From contig JAHJQU010000338.1 in the NCBI GenBank assembly GCA_018819005.1, positions 1 to 5,262 of the forward strand: DNA of 5,262 nt. The letters are read 5' to 3'. The notes beneath the pieces are model-generated. The model did not search any database. It worked only from the letters and a program-made list of their open reading frames with translations, and was not told where the DNA came from. Positions within the stretch are counted from its first letter, which is position 1; each line of letters starts with the position of its first letter. Shown one piece after another: positions 1 through 4,797 of this stretch. Both the position numbers and the translations under genes were made by a program. The DNA is from Pseudomonadota bacterium (GTDB taxonomy: Bacteria; Desulfobacterota; Desulfobacteria; Desulfobacterales; RPRI01).

Positions 1-6
1 TAGTTG

Positions 7-63
7 TGCTAACCGAAAATTGATCAGACGAAGGGGGTAGTGATAACCGAAAATTGACCACCC
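7..63 (+). repeat. Left-end IS21 terminal repeats (two copies)
   Basis: The outer copy at 7-26 begins TGCTAACCGAAAATTGATCA. The inner copy at 41-63 contains TAACCGAAAATTGACCA. The common 17-bp unit starts at 10 and at 44, a period of 34 bp. These are the multiple short terminal repeats that IstA binds in IS21-family elements. They are inverted with respect to the pair at 2791-2837: the inner copies match over 23 bp with two mismatches, and the outer copies over about 18 bp with three. Confidence 0.92.
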
Positions 64-128
64 GGAGCCGTTATCTTCCTGCTAAAGTGGTTTGGGATTT
101 ACCGACCATTTATAGAGGAGGAGAAGGA

Positions 129-1628
129 GTGCTCAAGATGGATCAGTATGAGATGATAAGAACGGGTTGTCGGGTGTATGGTCAAAATATTAGTGAGATG
201 GCCAGGATGACAGGTCATTCACGCAACACGATCAAGAAGGCGATACGTGGTGAGCCATGGGGTTACAAGGAGAGGTCGCATCAGCCGTTTCCTGTACTTG
301 ACAAGTACCTGCCGGTTATTGACGGCTGGCTTACGGGTGACAAAGACAATCCGAAGAAGCAGCGCCATACGGCGCGTCGTGTATACAATCGTTTGGTGGA
401 AGAGCATGGGTATAAAGGAAGTGAGCCCACTGTTCGTCGCTATGTTCGGTTTGTGAAGATGGCTTTGGGGATTGATACGCCCTGCGCCTTTATTCCGTGC
501 GATCCGGAGGTGGGGCATGAAGGGGAAGTGGATTGGGGTACGGCGACGGCGATCCTGGCCGGGGAGGAGATCCGGCTGAAGTTTTTCTGCATGCGGAGCA
601 AGTATTCCGGCAAGCACTTTGTACGCTTTTATTTTTGTGAGCGGCAGCAGGCTTTTTTTGATGCGCACATCCATGCGTTTTCCTTTTTTGGCGGAATCTT
701 TCCGATCCTGATCTACGATAACCTGACGACTGCGGTACATAAGGTGTTACGCGGGAGAGATCGTATAGAGAATGAGGGATTTGGCAAGTTCAAGGTATAC
801 TACAGTTTTGATGCCCGTTTCTGCAATCCCGACAGTGGTCACGAAAAGGGTGGCGTTGAGGGTCTGGTCGGTTTTGCAAGGCGCAATTACATGGTTCCTG
901 TTCCGGAGGCCGCCAATCTGGAAGAGCTCAACGAGAAGGTTCTTCGGCATTGCGTTTCTTATGGGAATCACAAGATGGCCGGGCGGGATAGGACAGTGAA
1001 TGAATTGTGTGAGGAAGAGAAGGCGCATCTTCTTTCCCTTCCCGAAGCTGCTTTCAGCAACGTACAGACATCCGGCGGCCGGGCCGACAAGTATGCCACG
1101 GTCATTGTGGATAAAAACCGGTATTCCGTTCCGAGCCGTTATGCGGGGTTTCGAGTGAGGGTGTTGCACCATGCGGATCGGGTGGAGATTTTCATTGGCG
1201 CCAAGAGGGTGGCTACGCATGAGCGGTCGTACGGCAACAATAAATGGATTCTCGACCCGGATCATTATCTGGAACTACTTGAGCAGCGCCCTATGGCTTT
1301 CAACAGCGCAAGACCCATTCGGCAATGGCGAAAGAGCTGGCCACAGGCACTCAATACGCTGCTGGAGAGATTTTGTCGTGCTCAGGGGGAGACAAAAGGC
1401 ATCAAAGATTTCATTGCCGTTTTGATGTTCTACAGGGATTATATGGCTGGCGAGATTGAAGCCGCCGTTGAGCTGGCCATAGAGAATAACATCAGCACCA
1501 GCGATGGGGTGCGTCACCTTCTTACTTACACCGGCAGTGCCGAAGCGACCATCGCCCCCTTGGCTTCTTGGCCGAGCCTGCCACCTCCCGACATAGCGGT
1601 TTACGGGCAATTAGGAGGTGTGCAATGA
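129..1628 (+). CDS. istA: IS21-family DDE transposase IstA
   Basis: This is the catalytic transposase that cuts and joins the ends of the element, working with the ATPase IstB. The protein has 499 residues from GTG 129, a usual family length. An N-terminal helix-turn-helix lies at about residues 20-41 (NISEMARMTGHSRNTIKK). The RNase H-like core shows D135 (in GEVDWG), D197 (in IYDNL) and E244 (in HEKGGVEG), the expected DDE triad. A beta-rich C-terminal domain follows from about residue 320 (DKNRYSVP). The start is a choice between GTG 129 (AGGAGG at 116-121) and ATG 138 (AAGGAG at 124-129). I prefer GTG because the residues LKMDQY are typical at the start of IstA proteins. The open frame continues upstream to a TTG at 54 inside the terminal repeat, which is unlikely to be used. 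The stop overlaps the istB start (ATGA), implying translational coupling. Confidence 0.95.
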   Translation: MLKMDQYEMIRTGCRVYGQNISEMARMTGHSRNTIKKAIRGEPWGYKERSHQPFPVLDKYLPVIDGWLTGDKDNPKKQRHTARRVYNRLVEEHGYKGSEPTVRRYVRFVKMALGIDTPCAFIPCDPEVGHEGEVDWGTATAILAGEEIRLKFFCMRSKYSGKHFVRFYFCERQQAFFDAHIHAFSFFGGIFPILIYDNLTTAVHKVLRGRDRIENEGFGKFKVYYSFDARFCNPDSGHEKGGVEGLVGFARRNYMVPVPEAANLEELNEKVLRHCVSYGNHKMAGRDRTVNELCEEEKAHLLSLPEAAFSNVQTSGGRADKYATVIVDKNRYSVPSRYAGFRVRVLHHADRVEIFIGAKRVATHERSYGNNKWILDPDHYLELLEQRPMAFNSARPIRQWRKSWPQALNTLLERFCRAQGETKGIKDFIAVLMFYRDYMAGEIEAAVELAIENNISTSDGVRHLLTYTGSAEATIAPLASWPSLPPPDIAVYGQLGGVQ

Positions 1629-2404
1629 AAACCGGGGCATTGATCGAGTTGCAGGCAAATCTCAAGGCGCTGAATCTCTCCAGCATGGCCCGCAATTTGG
1701 ATGGTTCTCTGCGACAGGCGAGAGAGAGTGGAATCGGTTATGATGAGTTTCTCATTGAGATGACCACCGCCGAGCTACGGGCCAGGGCGGAAAACAGCCT
1801 CAATCGCCGGATCAGAGAGGCAAAGTTCCCTCTTTTGAAACCCATGGAGACCTTCGATCTGGCGGCTGTGCCGGAATTGGACATTCGGCTTTTTCGGGAT
1901 CTTGCGGGAGGCGAGTATATTCAGGAGCATAGGAACATCATTTTTCTTGGACGAAGCGGCACAGGCAAGACCCATATGGCCACCGCCCTGGGAATCGAGG
2001 CCTGTAAGAATAAATTTCGGACCCGCTTTACCAGCTGCTACGGTCTGGTCAATGAACTGATCGAAGCAAGACAAGAGAGGGCTTTGCAACGTCTTGTCCA
2101 AAGGTACGTCCGATACGATTTGCTTATCCTGGACGAACTCGGATATATCCCCTTTTCCAAGGAAGGATCGGAACTGCTTTTTCAGGTCCTGGCGGAAAGA
2201 CATGAGAAAGGGGCGGTGATGATCACCACCAATCTGGGCTTCGCTGACTGGACCAAGGTGTTTGGCGATCCTGTCATGACCGCCGCTTTGCTGGATCGAC
2301 TGACCCACAAAGCCCATATTGTCAACTGCAACTGGGAGAGCTACCGGCTCAAACAAAGCCTTAAGGAAAAAGGAAAAACAAGGAAGGGCAACCCATGCAA
2401 CTAA
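1625..2404 (+). CDS. istB: IS21-family helper ATPase IstB
   Basis: This is an AAA+ ATPase related to DnaC/DnaA, which in IS21 elements selects target DNA and stimulates the IstA transposase. The protein has 259 residues, the usual family length. Walker A is GRSGTGKT at residues 109-116, Walker B is LLILDE at 166-171, and a DRL motif with R225 sits in the C-terminal lid region (sensor/arginine-finger area). The N-terminal helical part (about 1-90) matches the family's IstA-contact region. The ATG at 1625 overlaps the istA TGA and has AGGAGGTG at 1613-1620, so it is preferred over an in-frame ATG at 1568 inside istA. The 3' end overlaps the next ORF by 10 bp, an arrangement not found in simple two-gene IS21 elements. 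All catalytic motifs are present, so the protein is probably functional. Confidence 0.96.
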   Translation: MKTGALIELQANLKALNLSSMARNLDGSLRQARESGIGYDEFLIEMTTAELRARAENSLNRRIREAKFPLLKPMETFDLAAVPELDIRLFRDLAGGEYIQEHRNIIFLGRSGTGKTHMATALGIEACKNKFRTRFTSCYGLVNELIEARQERALQRLVQRYVRYDLLILDELGYIPFSKEGSELLFQVLAERHEKGAVMITTNLGFADWTKVFGDPVMTAALLDRLTHKAHIVNCNWESYRLKQSLKEKGKTRKGNPCN

Positions 2405-2646
2405 CGGTTTATAATCCACAAAAAGGTCGACTGGAAACGATTGACGCAGAGTTCACGAAAGACAACACAACCTGGTTTGGCAACTGCATAAGCACCCGCG
2501 ATGTCTCTATGATCACGGATATTGACGGGAACATCCTGATCCGTGAATTCGATTACTCGTATCCATTCATGATTTATGGCATGTCGAGATCCGATATTGA
2601 TTTCGACCAGAGAAAAGCAAAACAGCTCAGACTCCGGTACGAATAA
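2395..2646 (+). CDS. Small accessory protein of unknown function inside the IS21 element
   Basis: I do not recognise this 83-residue protein. It starts at ATG 2395, has AGGAAGG at 2381-2387 with a good 7-bp spacing, and overlaps the end of istB by 10 bp, so it is likely translated from the istAB message. The sequence has no obvious membrane segment or signal peptide. It looks like a compact beta-rich domain: alternating hydrophobic residues in MQLTVYNP, a Trp in TTWFGN, then MITDIDGNILIREFDY, and a charged C-terminal helix with DFDQRKAKQLRLRYE. No cysteine cluster or catalytic signature stands out (a single Cys). Its place between istB and the right terminal repeats makes it part of the mobile unit. 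It could modulate transposition or be a passenger. The coding potential is supported by the RBS, the overlap and base composition like that of istAB. Confidence 0.72.
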   Translation: MQLTVYNPQKGRLETIDAEFTKDNTTWFGNCISTRDVSMITDIDGNILIREFDYSYPFMIYGMSRSDIDFDQRKAKQLRLRYE

Positions 2647-2675
2647 AACCGGTCAAGAGGATCTGCGAAAACAGC

Positions 2676-2726
2676 GGCATGAGAAACGGAAGGAACCATA
2701 GTAGGACGACCGAAGTTTCTCATGCC
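2676..2726. repeat. 12-bp perfect inverted repeat (hairpin) in the IS21 non-coding tail
   Basis: GGCATGAGAAAC at 2676-2687 is the exact reverse complement of GTTTCTCATGCC at 2715-2726, with 27 bp between the arms. A GG/CC extension is possible with a small bulge. No T-run follows on either strand, so it does not look like an intrinsic terminator. It lies just after the third IS gene and could shape the end of the istAB transcript or act as an RNA or DNA structure of the element. Confidence 0.75.
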
Positions 2727-2746
2727 CTTCCCGATAACGAAGAGGT

Positions 2747-2770
2747 GAGATGATTAACCCTCGTCATCTC
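2747..2770. repeat. Second small inverted repeat in the IS21 non-coding tail
   Basis: GAGATGA at 2747-2753 is the reverse complement of TCATCTC at 2764-2770, with a 10-bp loop. It follows the larger hairpin by 20 bp and precedes the right terminal repeats by 20 bp. A 7-bp stem alone could be chance, but the two hairpins in tandem fill most of the non-coding gap between the third gene and the right end. Confidence 0.5.
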
Positions 2771-2790
2771 GAACTTTAAACATCGCTCAG

Positions 2791-2837
2791 GGGTGGTCAA
2801 AATTCGGTTATCACAGATGGTCAATTTTCGGTTGACA
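2791..2837 (-). repeat. Right-end IS21 terminal repeats (two copies)
   Basis: The inner copy at 2791-2813 and the outer copy at 2818-2837 (TGGTCAATTTTCGGTTGACA) are inverted relative to the left-end pair. The 17-bp unit occupies 2794-2810 and 2818-2834, a period of 24 bp against 34 bp on the left. The final six bases, TTGACA, are a perfect sigma-70 -35 hexamer reading outward. The left tip has TTAGCA at the same place, so the ends are asymmetric. Confidence 0.92.
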
Positions 2838-2860
2838 TTCCCACTTTTCTTTGGCATAGT
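2832..2860 (+). promoter_or_regulatory. Possible outward hybrid promoter at the IS21 right end
   Basis: TTGACA at 2832-2837 forms the tip of the element, and CATAGT lies 17 bp further on at 2855-2860 in the flanking DNA (four of six matches to TATAAT). Family members such as IS21 are known to carry an outward -35 at one end that creates a strong promoter when two copies abut or when a -10 lies nearby. Here transcription would run antisense to the IS1-type remnant and towards the toxin operon. That it is used is inference. Confidence 0.45.
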
Positions 2861-3074
2861 AGAAAGACCATATTTCATCACACTGAATGCGCTTGCACTT
2901 AAGACCACGTAAATTCCTATCTTGGTATTCAGCGCAAGCCTTGCCTACATCAACAAGCAATTTCGTAACCGTATTGATAGAGCAACCGCTTAAACGGGAA
3001 GCAGCTCTCATGCTCATGCCTTCCACTAATAAGCCGATGATTTGTACTCTCTTTTCGATACTTAGTTTGTTCAT
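2838..3074 (-). pseudogene. Truncated IS1-type transposase, 5' third only
   Basis: The remaining 79 residues begin MNKLSIEKRVQIIGLLVEG and match the N-terminal part of IS1-family transposases of the single-ORF type. There is a helix-turn-helix at about residues 15-42 (SMRAASRLSGCSINTVTKLL) and then QCDEIWSF with the first catalytic Asp at D66. A full protein would be roughly 220-240 residues, so the rest of the DDE domain is missing. The reading frame runs into the IS21 right end, adds eight foreign residues and stops at 2811-2813. The remainder would be expected beyond the left end of the IS21 element, but only six bases are visible there. The start ATG has a GGGGAA-like site 8 bp upstream and a good promoter. 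It cannot encode an active transposase, though the remaining DNA-binding domain could still be expressed. Confidence 0.88.
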
Positions 3075-3084
3075 TTTTTATTCC

Positions 3085-3113
3085 CCATGAAAAAGGTTTT
3101 TTGCTTTTCATGG
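3085..3113 (-). promoter_or_regulatory. Leader hairpin before the IS1-type transposase start
   Basis: CCATGAAAA at 3085-3093 and TTTTCATGG at 3105-3113 form a perfect 9-bp inverted repeat with an 11-bp loop. On the minus-strand transcript it ends just before the start codon, and two G residues of the GGGG ribosome-binding site lie in the stem. It could limit transposase translation, as leader hairpins do in several other insertion sequences. That role is inferred here. Confidence 0.55.
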
Positions 3114-3117
3114 TTTC

Positions 3118-3145
3118 AATATAGCACTTATTCTTGACCTGTCAA
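3118..3145 (-). promoter_or_regulatory. Sigma-70-type promoter of the IS1-type transposase
   Basis: On the minus strand, TTGACA (plus-strand positions 3140-3145) and TATATT (3118-3123) are separated by 16 bp, a near-consensus arrangement. The predicted transcript start is about 3111, some 37 bp before the transposase ATG. The -35 lies in a 6-2-6 palindrome (CTTGAC-CT-GTCAAG, 3133-3146), which may mark or lie close to the original end of the IS1-type element, since IS1 promoters overlap the terminal repeat. Confidence 0.7.
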
Positions 3146-3235
3146 GCATAAAATGCAGTTTAATGAAAGTATTTTTACCTTTTTATATAAGAAGATGATA
3201 AGAATGTAATTAATAATTTATATTAAAAGGAATAA

Positions 3236-3259
3236 GAATATAATAAATTTATTATATTC
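3236..3259. promoter_or_regulatory. Perfect 24-bp palindrome, candidate operator of the toxin-antitoxin operon
   Basis: The half-site GAATATAATAAA (3236-3247) is followed directly by its exact reverse complement (3248-3259). It sits 46 bp before the toxin start, in an AT-rich leader. Type II antitoxins with Xre domains typically repress their own operon by binding a palindrome near the promoter, so this is the best operator candidate. A possible -10, TATAAC, lies at 3283-3288, but I see no convincing -35 at the right distance. If used, the leader would be only about ten bases. Confidence 0.6.
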
Positions 3260-3305
3260 AGTCAAGAAATTTCACTTGCATTTATAACTTTTTTATTATA
3301 TTTAT

Positions 3306-3680
3306 ATGGATGAGTGGAGCTTTAAAATTTATGGTACCAATGAAAGCGATGTGGATGCTTGGATAGAGGGGTTATCTCCTAAGGCTATGGCAAGAATGGA
3401 TGTTATAATAAACCATCTAAGAGTAACAAGGGTTTGGGGTAGGCCCTATATTGCAGCTCTAAAAATTCATTCTGGAATATACGAAATAATATTTACCGTA
3501 CAAAACATACAATATCGACCATTAGGCTGTTATGGGCCTAACGATAAAGAGTTTACTATTTTAACTGGAGCTACTGAAAAAGGAAATAAATTTAATCCAC
3601 TAAATGCTCCTTTAAAAGCCGAAAAAAGACGAAAAGATATTTTTCAAGGGCGGGAGGGGGTTCATGACCACAATCCATGA
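3306..3680 (+). CDS. Gp49/HigB-like type II toxin (RelE/ParE superfamily)
   Basis: The 124-residue protein has the layout of phage Gp49-like/HigB toxins, which are ribosome-associated mRNA interferases in characterised cases. An N-terminal helical part (about 13-40, DVDAWIEGLSPKAMARMDVI) is followed by the core strands AALKIHSGIYEIIFTV (about 50-65) and IQYRPLGCYG (68-77). Then come FTILTGATEKGNKFNP (83-98) and a basic helix APLKAEKRRKDI. The sequence GIYEIIF-x-YRPLG-x-F-x-L-GA-x-KG-KF-P is characteristic. Family and fold are recognised from this pattern, and the mode of toxicity is inferred. Length is normal. No Shine-Dalgarno site precedes the ATG, which may keep toxin translation low. The toxin lies before the antitoxin, the usual order for this family, and overlaps it by 17 bp. 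RelE-type and Gp49-type labels are both possible. Confidence 0.85.
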   Translation: MDEWSFKIYGTNESDVDAWIEGLSPKAMARMDVIINHLRVTRVWGRPYIAALKIHSGIYEIIFTVQNIQYRPLGCYGPNDKEFTILTGATEKGNKFNPLNAPLKAEKRRKDIFQGREGVHDHNP

Positions 3681-4194
3681 TCGCAAAATAAAATTAACAG
3701 GGAAATTAAAAAATATTGAGTACAGAAACGCCTTTGTTTCTTCGAGCGTTGATGTGGGCGTTGCCTTTCAAATTAGAGAGTTAAGAAAAAAACAAGGTTA
3801 TACCCAAAAAAAATTAGCTTTTGCGGCTAATATGAAACAAGAAAGAATATCAGCCCTTGAAAATCCTAGCAATGCGCCCAATATTACAACACTTAAAAAA
3901 CTGGCTAACGCTTTGGATGTAGGTTTGGTTGTCAGGTTTGTTCCAATAGGGGAATTGGTTGAATGGCATCTGAAACTTTCTACTGAATCATTGAAAGTTC
4001 CAAAATTTAATGAAGATCCTTATATTATTAAGGAAGTAGAAGAAGAAAACACCATAACAGATGCTAAACAATATAAACAAAATATTCTGCCAGCTACATC
4101 AGATAGAGTGGTAAATTTTGATGATTATAAAGTACGAGATGATTCTTTAGTTCCTGATAGCACAATAATGAGAAAAGCATTAATCGTATTATAA
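3664..4194 (+). CDS. Xre-family antitoxin / transcriptional repressor of the Gp49-like toxin
   Basis: The 176-residue protein has a helix-turn-helix of the Xre/Cro type at about residues 36-90 (FQIRELRKKQGYTQKKLAF, then NMKQERISALEN, then TLKKLANALDVGLVVRFVP). It begins inside the toxin gene, overlapping by 17 bp, behind a strong GGGAGGGGG site at 3652-3660. Pairing with a Gp49-like toxin identifies it as the cognate antitoxin and probable autorepressor acting at the palindrome at 3236-3259. It is longer than minimal Xre antitoxins: a polar, acidic tail of about 75 residues (100-176) follows the DNA-binding domain. In this protein class such a tail often carries the toxin contact region, which is inference here. 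It has the strongest ribosome-binding site of the operon, in keeping with excess antitoxin production. No membrane segment or signal peptide is seen. Confidence 0.87.
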   Translation: MTTIHDRKIKLTGKLKNIEYRNAFVSSSVDVGVAFQIRELRKKQGYTQKKLAFAANMKQERISALENPSNAPNITTLKKLANALDVGLVVRFVPIGELVEWHLKLSTESLKVPKFNEDPYIIKEVEEENTITDAKQYKQNILPATSDRVVNFDDYKVRDDSLVPDSTIMRKALIVL

Positions 4195-4216
4195 CACCTA
4201 TAAATAAGGAAAATTT

Positions 4217-4567
4217 ATGACTACACATAAAAGCAAAAAAAAGAAAACAGCAGCAAAAACCCCGGGAGTGCCGATTCCAATAAAATGGAACATTTCCGAT
4301 GATATAATTACCAGATATGCAAGTAATATGGTCGTTCAGCTATTGGAAAATGAAATTTTTAAAGTTTCTTTTTTTGAAATAAATCCAGATATTACATTTG
4401 ATATAGAAGGGAAATTCCCCGAAGCAGTTCAAGCTAATTGTGTGGCTAGTGTAATTATATCACCAAATAAACTTCCTGGTTTTATAAAAGTATTACAAAT
4501 GCAATTAGACATGTATAAAGAAATAAAATCTAGTTCTGATTTAAAGACTTCTTCCAACGAGTCTTAG
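4217..4567 (+). CDS. DUF3467-like protein of unknown function, third gene of the toxin operon
   Basis: The 116-residue protein starts 22 bp after the antitoxin stop, with AAGGA at 4206-4210, so it is very probably co-transcribed with the toxin pair. It opens with a lysine-rich tail (residues 5-14) and then a compact domain: PIKWNISDDIITRYASNMVVQ (20-41), KVSFFEINPD (49-58), and CVASVIISPNKLPGFIKVLQ (75-94) with a final helix MQLDMYKEI. The strand VASVIISP followed by a helix ending in a Tyr-Lys stretch matches my recollection of DUF3467 proteins, a small family without a known role. There are no transmembrane segments and no catalytic signature. It may be an accessory of the toxin system or simply a neighbour. 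Its last 38 bp overlap the 3' end of the convergent H1-like gene. Confidence 0.75.
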   Translation: MTTHKSKKKKTAAKTPGVPIPIKWNISDDIITRYASNMVVQLLENEIFKVSFFEINPDITFDIEGKFPEAVQANCVASVIISPNKLPGFIKVLQMQLDMYKEIKSSSDLKTSSNES

Positions 4568-4775
4568 CAGCTTTTTGAGCTATCTCTTTACGACGTTCAG
4601 GCGTGAGCTTATTTGCCCTTGCCCTGCCCCCCTTCAAACCTCCAAGCCGCCCAAGGGCAACGGCGGCGGGATTTCTTTTATCCTCTGGTTTTGGCTTTTC
4701 TTCCTCAGTAGCCTCTGCTATAATAGCGGCGGCAAGTTCATTTAGATCGGGGTGTTTTTTTCTTGTAGTTTTCAT
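4530..4775 (-). CDS. Small basic H1-like protein (GRLGGLKGG motif), possible DNA-binding partner
   Basis: The 81-residue protein has an N-terminal helix (LNELAAAIIAEATEEE, 11-26) and a short acidic-basic linker. The conserved box NPAAVALGRLGGLKGG runs over about 35-50, then RARANKLTPERRKEIAQKAAKTRW over about 51-74. This Gly/Ala/Lys/Arg pattern is typical of small bacterial proteins annotated as histone H1-like, and nucleic-acid binding is likely but not shown. ATG 4775 fits the usual family start (MKTTRKKHPDLNELA). An in-frame ATG at 4805 would overlap the upstream stop by 8 bp and add MLERSCYLLS. Neither has a clear ribosome-binding site, so translation probably depends on the upstream gene. 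It lies directly downstream of a Gp49-like toxin candidate, where an antitoxin would be expected. Its 3' end overlaps the convergent DUF3467-like gene. Confidence 0.78.
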   Translation of the reverse strand: MKTTRKKHPDLNELAAAIIAEATEEEKPKPEDKRNPAAVALGRLGGLKGGRARANKLTPERRKEIAQKAAKTRWKKSLNQN

Positions 4776-4797
4776 GCTCAGAAGATAACATGAGCGC

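Larger units (their letters stand above)
7..2837 (+). mobile_element. Complete IS21-family insertion sequence carrying an extra third gene
   Basis: The element is bounded by TG at 7-8 and CA at 2836-2837, with two related repeats at each end in inverted orientation. It carries istA and istB in the standard IS21 order and overlap. Its length of 2831 bp is at the long side for the family, because a third ORF and about 150 bp of non-coding DNA lie between istB and the right end. Both transposition proteins look intact with all key motifs, so the element may still be active. It is richer in G+C than the AT-rich DNA to its right. It lies inside an IS1-type transposase gene, whose 5' part remains at 2838-3074. 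The bases outside the left end (tagttg) and right end (ttccca) do not match, so no target duplication is visible. The boundaries rest on aligning the two ends and are good to within a base or two. Confidence 0.93.

Noticed and set aside
54..128. Possible 25-residue N-terminal extension of IstA from a TTG at 54
   Set aside because: The TTG lies inside the inner terminal repeat and has no ribosome-binding site. GTG 129 and ATG 138 both have good ones.
1568..1624. Earlier ATG for istB at 1568
   Set aside because: It lies deep in istA, while ATG 1625 has an ideal AGGAGGTG and the usual ATGA overlap.
1775..2419. Long minus-strand ORF opposite istB
   Set aside because: Shadow of istB. The protein shows no domain pattern and has no start signals.
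2676..2726. Intrinsic terminator after the third IS gene
   Set aside because: The stem is strong, but the loop is 27 bases and no T-run follows on either strand.
2887..3090. Plus-strand ORF opposite the IS1-type remnant
   Set aside because: Antisense shadow of a recognisable transposase fragment, with no ribosome-binding site.
3147..3305. CRISPR array or tandem repeats in the AT-rich leader
   Set aside because: The short repeated words are AT-rich and irregular. Only the 24-bp palindrome and one 8-bp direct repeat stand out.
4544..4565. Small inverted repeat AAGACT/AGTCTT as a bidirectional terminator between convergent genes
   Set aside because: Only a 6-bp stem with a 10-bp loop, no flanking T-run, and it lies within both coding regions.
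4603..4788. Plus-strand ORF of 61 residues opposite the H1-like gene
   Set aside because: It is a low-complexity Ser/Pro/Ala/Phe mirror of the Gly/Arg/Lys-rich protein, and has no credible ribosome-binding site.
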